Positions 27,496 to 36,800 of a stretch of 56,169 bases of DNA are shown one piece after another. Position 1 is the stretch's first letter. The number at the start of each line of letters is the position of its first letter. This DNA is from Lachnospiraceae bacterium. GTDB taxonomy: Bacteria > Bacillota > Clostridia > Lachnospirales > Lachnospiraceae. A model generated the notes under the pieces. That model was not told where the DNA came from and made no database searches. It was given only the letters and a program-made list of their open reading frames with translations. The position numbers were made by a program, and so were the translations under genes. The stretch covers positions 1-56,169 of the forward strand of contig JAILGE010000034.1 of assembly GCA_024697065.1 (NCBI GenBank). The letters are read 5' to 3'.

Positions 27496-28839
27496 TTACT
27501 CAGTATCTGTTACATCTGCCTTGGAAATCTTAATATCCGCATAATGTATCTGTGTCTCAGAGATACCTTCCGGCATTGCAAATACTATCCTCATCTTGTA
27601 CACGCCCTCTGCAGGTGTGGTCTGCCCCGCTGATGCGAGATATTCCCTGATATCTATCACTCCCGCAAAGGATGCAGCATCAACACCTTCATAGAAATGT
27701 TCTATGCCTTCCGTTTCCAGTCGGAGTGTGACTATTTTGTTTTCCGGCTTTTCCTCATTACTGTTGGATTCAAGCAGTATCTCCGCGTTATAACCTTCGG
27801 GAACATTTATCACCTGCAGGCTTTCCATCGGAATGTCGAATTCCTTCTTCACGATGGGAACAATATTAACGGTAACGTTAACCTTGCCGTTAAATCCGTT
27901 CTCTTCATCCGTAACAAGTCTTACTCCGTTGGGAAGATAGTCGTTCAGGTCGATCATGGCAACATAGTTCTCGCTCTTGCCGTTGATATCAAGCACCTCC
28001 GGCGGGATGACTATGCTCCTTACGGAATCGATCATGGCAGTCCTTCCGGCCACCTCAACAGCCTTCCTGTCTGCCTCCGGCTCACCATCGACGGCAAAGC
28101 CCTCTTCCGGTTCACCTGAAAGTGAATAAACGATATTCACTGCTTTGGTCGCAAGTATTCCGACAGAGACATTTATGGATGAAATATTGGTCGAAAGGTT
28201 ATCATGCTCGACTATCCTGCCGTCAGCCGTATAAAGGTTGATATCCGCACTTGAAGATATATCCGAGCTTCTGCCGGCTACGCTTACCGAACACTTTGCG
28301 TTTGTAATGGTATCAACAACAGACTCAGGACCGGATACTCTTACAGTATTCTGATTTGTGGTCTGGTCACCGATGATATATCCCTCAGCCGGTTCTCCCG
28401 TAACTTCAACTTCGATGGGAAGATGCTTCTCGACACGGTTCTCGATATCCAGCTGTACCACATTGTGGTCGCCCACTATGCTTTCCAGCTGATTGTAATT
28501 TTTATTGGTCATGAAATTGATGGTAAGTGTGTTAACATCAGTCATTTGGGTCATATCGGCGGTAGCTTTGATATTCTCTTTATTAAGGTTATCTATGACC
28601 GATCTTTTTCCCGATACGGTAACATCCACCACATTGCTGTCGTTTAATACTTCATAAACCTTACCCTGGTCGGTAAGCGCCTCGGAATTGATTATCTCAA
28701 CCTGAACATCACTGTAGGTATTGGTTATGACGGGATCATCATAATTGACGACAACAAGCCATAAAGCGACTGCCACCAGTAAAGACAGGATCTTCAGTCC
28801 GATATTATTCGTCAACTTCCGGATCAGATTGTTTATCAT
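27496..28839 (-). CDS. cdaR: CdaA regulatory protein, YbbR repeats
   Basis: A 447-residue membrane-anchored protein: one N-terminal helix (GLKILSLLVAVALWLVVV, ~14-31) followed by four YbbR-like beta repeats outside the membrane (~35-435). CdaR binds CdaA and adjusts c-di-AMP synthesis. It overlaps the end of cdaA by 35 bases, an overlap longer than the usual four, which suggests strict coupling. No signal for sorting or extra domain is seen. Confidence 0.93.
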   Translation of the reverse strand: MINNLIRKLTNNIGLKILSLLVAVALWLVVVNYDDPVITNTYSDVQVEIINSEALTDQGKVYEVLNDSNVVDVTVSGKRSVIDNLNKENIKATADMTQMTDVNTLTINFMTNKNYNQLESIVGDHNVVQLDIENRVEKHLPIEVEVTGEPAEGYIIGDQTTNQNTVRVSGPESVVDTITNAKCSVSVAGRSSDISSSADINLYTADGRIVEHDNLSTNISSINVSVGILATKAVNIVYSLSGEPEEGFAVDGEPEADRKAVEVAGRTAMIDSVRSIVIPPEVLDINGKSENYVAMIDLNDYLPNGVRLVTDEENGFNGKVNVTVNIVPIVKKEFDIPMESLQVINVPEGYNAEILLESNSNEEKPENKIVTLRLETEGIEHFYEGVDAASFAGVIDIREYLASAGQTTPAEGVYKMRIVFAMPEGISETQIHYADIKISKADVTDTE

Positions 28840-29713
28840 CCCGTCCTCCTTTCACGCGTCCTCTCCATCCCTTTTTCGCTTCATCCCGGGAGTGGTCCTG
28901 AACGAGCTCGAGTTTTTCTCTAAGGCCCTCCTGGCTGAGCCCGTTAAAAAGCTCGCCTCCCACAGCAACACTGACCTTGCCGCTCTCCTCGGACACTATG
29001 ATAACAAGAGCATCCGTAACCTCGGAAATACCTACGCCTGCACGGTGTCTGGTTCCGAGAGCTTTACTTAAATTGGGATTGTCGGAAAGAGGCAGATAGC
29101 AGGTCGCAGATACGACCCTGTCTCCCCTGAATATAACGGCTCCGTCATGAAGGGGTGTATTGTGTTCAAAGATATTGATCAGAAGCTGACTGGATACGGT
29201 CGCATCAATATTGATACCTGTCTTCTCATATTCGGCAAGAGTCTGTTCACGCTCAAGAACCATAAGAGCACCCGTCTTTACGCGTCCCATTGAAAAAGAA
29301 GCCTTTACGATCTCATCTATGGTATGATCCGAGTAGCCTTCACCGTACTTGCCGCTATCCAGTGTTATCACATTGGAAAAAATATTCTTCGTACCGAGCT
29401 GTTCAAGCGCTCGTCTCAGTTCCGGCTGCAGTATGACAACGAGTGCCGTCGCCGCAACATACAAGCTTTTTTCCGCAATAAAAAGGATGGTTGTCATGTT
29501 GAACATGGCAGCCAGAAGGAAAAATGCAAGTATTACCAGGAGTCCTTTCAGAAGAGACCATGCCTTGGTTCTTCTCATCCAAGCCATGATATAATAGACC
29601 ACCGCCGCTATCAGCAGCATTTCCACCACATCGGAAATGCGGATCTGGGGTATGTGAAAACTTGTAATATATTTTTGTATAAAAGAGATCAGCTGTGAAA
29701 GCATCTCATTCAT
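28805..29713 (-). CDS. cdaA: diadenylate cyclase
   Basis: CdaA makes c-di-AMP from two ATP. Three N-terminal helices (~20-95) anchor the DAC domain, which holds LHDGAVIFRGDRV (DGA motif) and LGTRHRAGVG (RHR motif), both intact. The C-terminal ~35 residues are charged. It is the main c-di-AMP synthase of Firmicutes, essential for potassium and cell wall homeostasis in many species. It lies three bases after an uncharacterised membrane gene and overlaps cdaR. Confidence 0.97.
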   Translation of the reverse strand: MNEMLSQLISFIQKYITSFHIPQIRISDVVEMLLIAAVVYYIMAWMRRTKAWSLLKGLLVILAFFLLAAMFNMTTILFIAEKSLYVAATALVVILQPELRRALEQLGTKNIFSNVITLDSGKYGEGYSDHTIDEIVKASFSMGRVKTGALMVLEREQTLAEYEKTGINIDATVSSQLLINIFEHNTPLHDGAVIFRGDRVVSATCYLPLSDNPNLSKALGTRHRAGVGISEVTDALVIIVSEESGKVSVAVGGELFNGLSQEGLREKLELVQDHSRDEAKKGWRGRVKGGRDDKQSDPEVDE

Positions 29714-29716
29714 GGT

Positions 29717-30841
29717 TTAACTGTTCCTTCTTCGCTCCCGGCTCTCCTTTGCCTTGGAGGCCACTTCGCGCTCTATCCGTGAGACCGAGGTCTCTTTTCC
29801 GGTTACGGAACGATGCATATGATATTCAGGTGCATCTTTCTTCTCAGTTCTTTCTGTCTTTAAGGAAGAACGTCTTACCCGCGATTCTTTTTCCGTGCTC
29901 TCGGGAACATTTCCCTTTATCTTCTTAACCTTAGGTGCACTGACCTGAACCGAGTTCTTGGGAACTGCTTTAACGTAGTAGTAATATTCTTCATCCTCGA
30001 ACTGTACTCTCTCAGTCCGGCTGTAATCCACGTTGAATACAAAGAACTTGATCACTACCGCAACCAGAACTGCGAAAACAGATCCGAATATGATACCGCC
30101 CACAGAGAGATAAAGCTTGAACTTAAGATCCCCCGCAAGAAGAATAAGTATGTTGATCAACGCTCCGGACGCAATGGCAATGGTCCATGAATTATCGACC
30201 TTGAGCCTTCTGATCAGGTAAACCGCAAGTATTGTAACGGCAAAAGCTGCCACGAATACCATCATTTCCTTATTGCCCATCAGGCCATCGATGAGATACC
30301 TGAACTTCTCAACCAGAGTTTCCGTCTCGGCATTTGATGCCATGAGACTCGCGCTGTTTCTTATGTCCTTAAGTACAAAAAATGATATAACACCGCATCC
30401 CGCCGAAGCCATGGATGTAGGTGTTCCCAGCAGACCTGCCGCGATAGGGATCACATAAGGGATCTTCAACACGAAGCAGATGGGTGTCATTACCAAAAGC
30501 ACCGTATCTCCCGGTGAGAATCTGAAATAAAGCAAAAACATCAGGAAAAATACCGATGCGGCGACTATAACGCTCTCGAGTGAAAGTGCGTAAAGATGAA
30601 GAAGTACAACGCCTACCGACAAAAGAGCGATAAAATTAAGCGGTAAAAAGGAGCAGAATAACGCCAGCACAATGGTAACAGGCGCACTCTTGAGCATTGC
30701 GGAATAGCCCAGGGATTTATTGATCATGATAAGGGCTATGAGTGCCAGTAAGAATTTCATCACAGGCACACAGAAATTATCGTATTTGAAATAGAACTGT
30801 CTGATACGTTCTCTTATCTGAAGCAAAACTACCATGTTCAA
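29717..30841 (-). CDS. polytopic membrane protein with charged cytosolic tail, unknown, in the cdaA operon
   Basis: A 374-residue protein: about eight to nine hydrophobic segments up to residue ~275, then about 95 residues of basic and acidic tail (SPKVKKIKG-like stretches, many Arg/Lys/Glu/Ser) ending RERRRNS. A conserved-looking loop IPIAAGLLGTPTSMASAGCG lies near residue 130. The start is TTG 30841 or ATG 30835, both after AGGAAGAGG. I do not recognise the family; a membrane partner or transporter tied to c-di-AMP or cell envelope is a guess from its place three bases before cdaA. Confidence 0.75.
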   Translation of the reverse strand: MNMVVLLQIRERIRQFYFKYDNFCVPVMKFLLALIALIMINKSLGYSAMLKSAPVTIVLALFCSFLPLNFIALLSVGVVLLHLYALSLESVIVAASVFFLMFLLYFRFSPGDTVLLVMTPICFVLKIPYVIPIAAGLLGTPTSMASAGCGVISFFVLKDIRNSASLMASNAETETLVEKFRYLIDGLMGNKEMMVFVAAFAVTILAVYLIRRLKVDNSWTIAIASGALINILILLAGDLKFKLYLSVGGIIFGSVFAVLVAVVIKFFVFNVDYSRTERVQFEDEEYYYYVKAVPKNSVQVSAPKVKKIKGNVPESTEKESRVRRSSLKTERTEKKDAPEYHMHRSVTGKETSVSRIEREVASKAKESRERRRNS

Positions 30842-30857
30842 AAAGACCTCTTCCTAC

Positions 30858-31265
30858 TTAAATATCATCCGTCCGGCTTTCTTTTCGATACATGGAATTA
30901 AGCCTGCGCAGATTATTATAATATATCCTGAGATTCTTCCTCGCCTTGCGATGACGGACCGCATATACGACGATGGTTATGAGGGAATATACCACTATCA
31001 GGATGATGTAGCGCTTGAGGAGTACCTTTCCGAACTGCATCAGATCCATATTGTATATATCCGTCATGAATTTCTCAAAATCATAAACAATATAAAGAGC
31101 AACTACAACAAAGTAAGCCACCGTTCCGTAGATAATGGACTTGATCACTTCTTTTGATATGTAGTCTCCGTGAAAAAATGTTCCGATGGCCATATTCTTC
31201 TTGCCTTCATTGCTTTCATAGGCAGCCATCCTGGTCATCAGTTTTATTCTTGATTCGTTAAGCAT
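30858..31265 (-). CDS. small two-helix membrane protein, unknown
   Basis: A 135-residue protein: a soluble N-terminal ~40 residues, two helices (~42-60 and ~88-106), and a basic C-terminal amphipathic stretch (RHRKARKNLRIYYNNLRRL). It starts five bases after the yvyF-like gene with only a weak ribosome binding site. Operon position between flagellar/competence and c-di-AMP genes is the only clue. Confidence 0.68.
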   Translation of the reverse strand: MLNESRIKLMTRMAAYESNEGKKNMAIGTFFHGDYISKEVIKSIIYGTVAYFVVVALYIVYDFEKFMTDIYNMDLMQFGKVLLKRYIILIVVYSLITIVVYAVRHRKARKNLRIYYNNLRRLNSMYRKESRTDDI

Positions 31266-31270
31266 CTTTA

Positions 31271-31681
31271 TTATGAGCCGTTAAATGTGTGCATCCTGTG
31301 ACTTGCGGAACTTCGGGGTTCATGTTTGGCCGGTGCTTCGGGACGGCGTCCGGCAGCACTCAGATTATTCATGGTATCCTTCTTGCACTTGTCACAATAC
31401 CTTCCTGTCTTGATCTGTGCTCCGCACTTCTCACAGCTTATCTTCACGGGTGAATCATCTGAAAAGATAAGTCTCTCTTCTCTTATCCACTGCTGAACCT
31501 GCTTGGATTCAACATCGCACTGCTCGCAGATCTCAGCTACGGATGCGCTCCTGTTATCCCTTACAAAGTCCTTAACTTCCTGAAACTTCTTCTCTGCAGC
31601 TTCTTTGCATCCCTGACAGATCTGAGGTCCGTCCATGTAATTGAACATTCTGCCGCATTTTCTGCAGTTCTTAATCTCCAT
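31271..31681 (-). CDS. flagellar operon zinc-ribbon protein, YvyF/TIGR03826-like
   Basis: A 136-residue soluble protein with an N-terminal zinc ribbon (CRKCGRMFNYMDGPQICQGC), a MerR-like winged-helix middle (SVAEICEQCDVESKQVQQWI) and a second ribbon (CEKCGAQIKTGRYCDKC). This layout is that of the YvyF family found beside comFC and flagellar genes in Bacillus, as here. The ATG at 31681 is chosen because GGGAGGGAA precedes it; the upstream ATG 31708 lacks one. Function: presumed regulator or chaperone in flagellar expression; not proven. Confidence 0.85.
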   Translation of the reverse strand: MEIKNCRKCGRMFNYMDGPQICQGCKEAAEKKFQEVKDFVRDNRSASVAEICEQCDVESKQVQQWIREERLIFSDDSPVKISCEKCGAQIKTGRYCDKCKKDTMNNLSAAGRRPEAPAKHEPRSSASHRMHTFNGS

Positions 31682-31710
31682 AAAGGTTCCCTCCCCTGTT
31701 TGAAGCACGG

Positions 31711-32427
31711 CTAAAATCCTTCGCCGATAGATAATGCTGCAAAATATACTTCAGAAATGCCGGCGGCCTTAAGTACCTCTGCCACCGCGTCTGAAGTACA
31801 TCCTGTTGTGTATATGTCATCAACAACAAGTATTTTCCTTAATTTTACATCAAAATGCCCAATAATGAAAGCGTTTTTAAGATTGGCAGAGCGCTCTGCA
31901 GGGCTTAACATCTTCATTGGCAGGGTCTTTTTTACCCTCTTCACAAGGCTGTTCATGACAGGCAGTCCCAGTTCTTCTCCCAGGGCTTTTGCCAATACTT
32001 CCGCCTGATTGAAACCCCTGCTCCTTTGCTTGGCCGCATACATGGGAACAGGCACTATGGCATCTATTCCCAGTTTTTTGAACTCATCTCCGAAATGCTC
32101 CGCCATATCCCTGCCAAAGAATTGTGCATACTCTGTCCTTCCGGAATATTTGAATCTGTACATTGAGAGTCTTACGGAATGATAGTCATACAGTGCAAAG
32201 CCTCTTTCAAAAAGATGCTTCTTTCTCCTGCAGTCCTCACAGTATTCGGTCTCATCATCCCCCAGCTGTTTTCCGCATTTGTAACACTTCGGTGACTTTA
32301 TGTATCTGATCTTTGGAAAACAGGCTGCGCAGATGAGATCTTTCCCGTCCTTTTTCGAAAGAACTTCGTCACAGACGGGACAGCGTCTTGGAAAAATAAG
32401 ATCCGATATAAGATTTATAATTCGCAT
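31711..32427 (-). CDS. comFC: ComF family phosphoribosyltransferase-like competence protein
   Basis: About 238 residues: an N-terminal double zinc ribbon (CPVCDE...CAAC and CYKCGKQ...CEDC) followed by a PRTase domain with ILVVDDIYTTGCTSDAV, the PRPP-binding loop. ComFC takes part in DNA uptake or recombination in transformable bacteria; ComF-like genes are common elsewhere. The ATG at 32427 (MRIINLISDLIFPRRCP) is chosen because the family starts there; it overlaps the recD2 stop by 13 bases. The longer frame to 32520 would lie inside recD2. Confidence 0.9.
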   Translation of the reverse strand: MRIINLISDLIFPRRCPVCDEVLSKKDGKDLICAACFPKIRYIKSPKCYKCGKQLGDDETEYCEDCRRKKHLFERGFALYDYHSVRLSMYRFKYSGRTEYAQFFGRDMAEHFGDEFKKLGIDAIVPVPMYAAKQRSRGFNQAEVLAKALGEELGLPVMNSLVKRVKKTLPMKMLSPAERSANLKNAFIIGHFDVKLRKILVVDDIYTTGCTSDAVAEVLKAAGISEVYFAALSIGEGF

Positions 32428-34622
32428 ATTCTTTCTTTCAGAGAAGTATACCTGTGCTGCTCGGAATCGGTATCGATCATGTTCATCACACAGGAACCGC
32501 TTCCGACTATTATCACGCACTGCCTGGCTCTTGTTACTCCTGTATACAGGAGATTACGGTTCATCAGCATGGGCGGTCCCGATAAAAGGGGCAGTATCAC
32601 CACCGGATACTCACTTCCCTGGGATTTATGGATCGTCACGGCATATGCAAGTTCCAGCTCTTCCAGCTTCTCAAAGGGATAATATACAGTCCTCCCGTCA
32701 TCGAAAACAACCTTCATGAGTCTGAGGGCAGTATTTATCTCCTCCGCTACTCCGGTATCTCCGTTAAATACGCCCTTTCCTTCTCTGATGCTTACGTTAT
32801 AATGGCCTCTCACTTCCCATTCAAGATTGTAATCGTTCTTGATCTGCATGACTCTGTCGCCTTCGCGAAATATGGTATTGCCGTACAGGGTTTCCAGCTT
32901 CTCATCCGAAGGAGGGTTCAGATACTTCTGAAGCATCTCATTTAAATGCTCCACTCCGAGGGGGCCTTTTCTCATGGGAGTCAGGATCTGTATATCGCCG
33001 GCGGTGATGCCGTTCCTTCCGGGAAGCACTTTTGCGCAAAGCTGGACCAGATACTGCTGTACGGTACCCGGATCTTCTTTTTCCAGAAGGAAAAAATCCG
33101 GATATTTTACGGAAAGATCGATATGTTTTCCGTTATTTATCATATGGGCATAGGAAATGATATGACTTTCCCCTGCCTGTCTGTATATCCTGTTGAGTCT
33201 CACGGTCGCAAAAGCATCGCTGTCCATGATGTCTTTCAGGACCTGTCCCGGACCTACACTGGGCAGCTGGTCCACATCCCCCACCAATATGAGCTGTGTT
33301 CCCGGCTCGAGGGCTTCCAAAAGCGCTCTCAGCAGATAGATGTCTAACATACTGGTTTCATCTATTATCACCGTCTCCACTTCCAGAGGATTTTCTTCAT
33401 TTCTGCCGTAAAAGAGCTTTTTGTCGGCGCTTTCTATATCTCCGCTGATCTCCAGCAGACGGTGGATAGTCTGTGCCTCATATCCGGTAGTCTCCGTCAT
33501 GCGTTTCGCCGCTCTTCCTGTGGGAGCCGCCAAGGCAAATGAGATCTCCTGCTCGTCCAGTCTTCTTATGATCTCGTTGATGGTAGTGGTCTTTCCGGTT
33601 CCGGGTCCTCCGGAAAGTATAAATACGCCGTTGGAAAGACACTCCTTAACAGCCCTTTCCTGAAGCTCATCCAGGACAATATCCCCACTCTTTGCAGGCT
33701 CCGTATCTTCGTAAGGTGTGAAAGTATCTCTGAGTTCCTTCAATCTGTGGGCACAGAATCTTTCCATGGAATCAAAGCTTCCGAGATAGATGTTCTTTCC
33801 GCCCTTTTCGTTTATCCTTATGATGATCTGCCTGTCTATGGCCAGTGCCTCTTCCTGCATTTCAAAGATCTCACGTATACTTTCGCCCGAAAGAGATAAC
33901 AGTTTTAAAGTATTTTCGTAAAGGATCTCCTCCGGAATAAAGCAGTGTCCGAGATATGCCATCTGCTGCAGGACATAGATTATGCCCGATCTGATCCTGT
34001 ACTCTGAATCGGTCTCGATGCCGGCCTTCACCGCTATCTCATCTGCAGTCCTGAATCCGACGGAAGGCACATCTTCCACCATTTTGTAGGGATTATTCCG
34101 AATGATGTTGTAGAGGCCGTCGCCATACTTATCGTAGAGCTTTACTATCAGATTCTGGGAGAGGCCGTACTGCTGCATGAAGATCATGGCAGATCTTTCG
34201 TTCTTCTTCTCCAGCATCTGATCCGTGATGCTCCTTGCCATCCTGGCACTTATACCCTTAACTTCGGACAGTCTTTCCGGCTCCTCCTCCATTACGCGGA
34301 GTGTGTCATCCCCGAATCTGTCCACGATCCTTTGAGCCAGTTTTTCTCCGATACCGGTAATGGCTCCCGAGCCCAGATATCTGAGTACGGATATCATGTC
34401 TGACGGAGCAACACTGCGAAGAGAATCTATCTTGAACTGTCTTCCGTATACGCTGTGATCCACATATATCCCGTCCGCTTCTATGGTCTCTCCTTCGGAA
34501 AAACCCATGGCAGATCCGACACAGGTCAGCTTTTCGGAATCTGTGACAACAGTCATAACCGTATATCCGTTTTGCGGATTACGGAAACTTATTCTTTCTA
34601 TATATCCTTTTATTGTTTCCAT
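32415..34622 (-). CDS. recD2: ATP-dependent 5'-3' DNA helicase RecD2
   Basis: A 735-residue superfamily 1B helicase. The N-terminal extension (~1-320) with helix-hairpin-helix segments (SGAITGIGEKLAQRIVDRFG) defines the RecD2 type that works without RecBC. The motor has Walker A LSGGPGTGKTTT, Walker B VIIDETSMLD, motif III LVGDVDQLPSVGPGQVL and motif V/VI VTIHKSQGSEYP...TGVTRARQ, all intact. It acts in replication fork and mismatch repair maintenance. It starts two bases after the flgJ-like gene. Confidence 0.95.
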   Translation of the reverse strand: METIKGYIERISFRNPQNGYTVMTVVTDSEKLTCVGSAMGFSEGETIEADGIYVDHSVYGRQFKIDSLRSVAPSDMISVLRYLGSGAITGIGEKLAQRIVDRFGDDTLRVMEEEPERLSEVKGISARMARSITDQMLEKKNERSAMIFMQQYGLSQNLIVKLYDKYGDGLYNIIRNNPYKMVEDVPSVGFRTADEIAVKAGIETDSEYRIRSGIIYVLQQMAYLGHCFIPEEILYENTLKLLSLSGESIREIFEMQEEALAIDRQIIIRINEKGGKNIYLGSFDSMERFCAHRLKELRDTFTPYEDTEPAKSGDIVLDELQERAVKECLSNGVFILSGGPGTGKTTTINEIIRRLDEQEISFALAAPTGRAAKRMTETTGYEAQTIHRLLEISGDIESADKKLFYGRNEENPLEVETVIIDETSMLDIYLLRALLEALEPGTQLILVGDVDQLPSVGPGQVLKDIMDSDAFATVRLNRIYRQAGESHIISYAHMINNGKHIDLSVKYPDFFLLEKEDPGTVQQYLVQLCAKVLPGRNGITAGDIQILTPMRKGPLGVEHLNEMLQKYLNPPSDEKLETLYGNTIFREGDRVMQIKNDYNLEWEVRGHYNVSIREGKGVFNGDTGVAEEINTALRLMKVVFDDGRTVYYPFEKLEELELAYAVTIHKSQGSEYPVVILPLLSGPPMLMNRNLLYTGVTRARQCVIIVGSGSCVMNMIDTDSEQHRYTSLKERICEL

Positions 34623-34624
34623 GA

Positions 34625-35047
34625 TTAACTTTCGGAATCGTCAGATCCGTTTTCAGAATTGTCCGAAGAAGCGGCAGCCGCAGCCATCCGGGCGCGGATC
34701 TCATCTCCGCTTATCCCCTGATTTCTCTGCATCTGCTCGTACATTTGCATGGCAAGAGAATTTCCTCCGAGGTTCTGCTCGGTGATCTGTTTTGCAACCT
34801 CGGTCATTGCCGTATCTTTAAAATAACTGACAGTTTTATCATCTTCCTTGGTATTGAATACTTCGGAAGCAGACTTCATGCTCTTTAAAACCTGTTCCCA
34901 GAGGTAGGACTCAAATTCCTTGCAGGCATCAAGCATCTCCTCATCCGTCTTAACAGATGAGGCCGACTTCGCCGTCTTATCGACATTCGATGCCGATGCC
35001 AGCGAAGAAGTATAATCCATGAGATTGGAGATATCACCCATTTCCAT
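34625..35047 (-). CDS. flagellar rod-binding protein, FlgJ N-terminal type
   Basis: A 140-residue protein with the rod-binding domain only: LDACKEFESYLWEQVLKSMKSA and MTEVAKQITEQNLGGNSLAMQMYEQM. The muramidase domain of enteric FlgJ is missing, as usual in Clostridia. It would cap the growing rod in the wall. Ser/Asp-rich C-terminus. GGAGGACAGG precedes the start. It follows the two rod protein genes in the same direction. Confidence 0.88.
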   Translation of the reverse strand: MEMGDISNLMDYTSSLASASNVDKTAKSASSVKTDEEMLDACKEFESYLWEQVLKSMKSASEVFNTKEDDKTVSYFKDTAMTEVAKQITEQNLGGNSLAMQMYEQMQRNQGISGDEIRARMAAAAASSDNSENGSDDSES

Positions 35048-35091
35048 GATCCTGTCCTCCGCTACAGATCAATATCCGTGTATGCTTATCG

Positions 35092-35907
35092 TTACTGCTT
35101 GAGCTGGTTTGCCTGACCCATCATCGTATCAGTAGTGGTGATGGCCCTGGAATTGGCTTCATAGGCTCTCTGGGCTACGATGAGATTTACCATCTCATCC
35201 GCCAGCTGGACATTCGATCCTTCGATATATCCCTGAGCAATGGTACTCTTCTTGAGTCCGTTGTTGGTAGCTTCATTAAGCGGTGCTCCGCTTGCAGCGT
35301 TTTCAAGATATAAAGAACTGTCTCTCTTTTCAAGTCCTGCAGGGTTATTGAACTGCCACAGTCCTATCTTCATTCCGAGAGACTTTGCATTGCCGGTCTC
35401 ATCGGGATAGCAGAATTCACCGTCTGCAGTAACTGTGATCTTGCTGGCTGTCATATCCTTATCAAAAGTGATGGGCTTTCCCGTAGTATCCAGAACGGGA
35501 TTACCGTCAGCATCCGTAAGTTCCAGTCCGTTGGTTCCGAGAGAAACATTGAAGTTGCCGTTTCTTGTATATGCTGTCTTGCCGTCGGGAGTATTTACGG
35601 CAAAGAAACCGTCTCCGTTAATGGCAAAAGCAAAATTGTTTGAAGATTCAAGGAAAGCTCCCTGTCTGAAGATGGTGGTGATGGACGAGCTTCGCACTCC
35701 AAGTCCTACCTGTGAATCAATAGGTTTGGTATCACCGTTTGCCGTGGTGGTCTTTGTCTGAAGCTCCTGATAAAGCAGGGATTTGAATTCATTCTGACTT
35801 GTCTTGTAACCTGCCGTATTAACGTTTGCGATATTATTCGAGATCGTGTCGACCGCCGTCTGCTGTGCAAGCATACCCGTTGCCGCTGACCATAAAGAAC
35901 GTACCAT
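35092..35907 (-). CDS. flhP: flagellar hook-basal body rod protein, FlhP/FlgG-like
   Basis: A 271-residue rod protein: N-terminal SLWSAATGMLAQQTAVDTIS plus NNIANVNTAGYK, middle beta domain (GFFAVNTPDGKTAYTRNGNF) and C-terminal EMVNLIVAQRAYEANSRAI. These are the flagellar axial signatures. By position next to mbl and flhO it matches Bacillus FlhP, a distal rod component. Start after AAGGAGGGATAGAGT. Confidence 0.9.
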   Translation of the reverse strand: MVRSLWSAATGMLAQQTAVDTISNNIANVNTAGYKTSQNEFKSLLYQELQTKTTTANGDTKPIDSQVGLGVRSSSITTIFRQGAFLESSNNFAFAINGDGFFAVNTPDGKTAYTRNGNFNVSLGTNGLELTDADGNPVLDTTGKPITFDKDMTASKITVTADGEFCYPDETGNAKSLGMKIGLWQFNNPAGLEKRDSSLYLENAASGAPLNEATNNGLKKSTIAQGYIEGSNVQLADEMVNLIVAQRAYEANSRAITTTDTMMGQANQLKQ

Positions 35908-35924
35908 ACTCTATCCCTCCTTTA

Positions 35925-36722
35925 TCAACCGTTTAAGCGGCCTATCTGATTGGCTGCTATCTGGAGTGAACTGTCATAGGTGGTGATCACCTTCTGATTG
36001 GCTTCATACTGTCTTGAAACGCTTATCATTTCCACCATTTCCGATACTATTCCCACATTGGAAGTCTCGAGATACCCCTGGAACACCTGTGCCTCCGTGG
36101 CATCCTTGGGTGTAGCACCCTCGACCGGTGTGTAATAGTTCTCACCGTAGTGTTCAAGATAATTATAATCCTCGAAATCAGTTATTTGAAGCTGTCCCAC
36201 AACCTGATCATGCTGATAGATATAACCCATCTGATCCACTTTGAAATCGGCATTGGGATCGAGCTTAATATGTTCGCTGTTTGCACCTGATCCCTTGCCA
36301 AGAACGTAATCCCCGTCAGTCGTAACGAGATATCCGTCCTTGGTAAGCTGGAAATTACCGTCACGGGTATACATGGTAGAGATCTCACCCGCTTTGTTGG
36401 TAAACTCTACGGTAAAGAATCCCTTTCCGCCAATAGCCATATCAACCGGTATGTCGGTAACCTGAAAGGCACCTTCAGACCAGTCTATATAGCTTTCTCC
36501 GATTTTAACTCCGGGATTGGCAGAACCGATACGTCTGCCGTAATAATATGCTTCCGAACCGTCCTTGATCTTATCCACAAGAACAGTATTGAACGACTGG
36601 CTGGTAAGACCTTCCTTTTTGAAACCGGTCGTATCCGAATTGGCAAGATTGTTAGTCAGCGTATCCATACGCTGCTGTTCCTGGATCATGCCTGTATATG
36701 CCGTGTAGAGTCCTTTTAACAT
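35925..36722 (-). CDS. flhO: flagellar hook-basal body rod protein, FlhO/FlgF-like
   Basis: A 265-residue axial protein with MLKGLYTAYTGMIQEQQRMD, TNNLANSDTTGFKKEG, GFFTVEFTNKAG and a C-terminal EMVEMISVSRQYEANQKVI. It corresponds to Bacillus FlhO, a proximal rod component, encoded between mbl and flhP as in Bacillus subtilis. Start after AAAGGAGAAGG. The 78 bases before it contain a direct repeat of GATGCA but no clear promoter. Confidence 0.9.
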   Translation of the reverse strand: MLKGLYTAYTGMIQEQQRMDTLTNNLANSDTTGFKKEGLTSQSFNTVLVDKIKDGSEAYYYGRRIGSANPGVKIGESYIDWSEGAFQVTDIPVDMAIGGKGFFTVEFTNKAGEISTMYTRDGNFQLTKDGYLVTTDGDYVLGKGSGANSEHIKLDPNADFKVDQMGYIYQHDQVVGQLQITDFEDYNYLEHYGENYYTPVEGATPKDATEAQVFQGYLETSNVGIVSEMVEMISVSRQYEANQKVITTYDSSLQIAANQIGRLNG

Positions 36723-36800
36723 CGCCTTCTCCTTTGCGGAAAGTCTGCTCGAAGGGCCTCCCTGCCGTATATATGCATCCGTGCATCCTATATATCGGCA

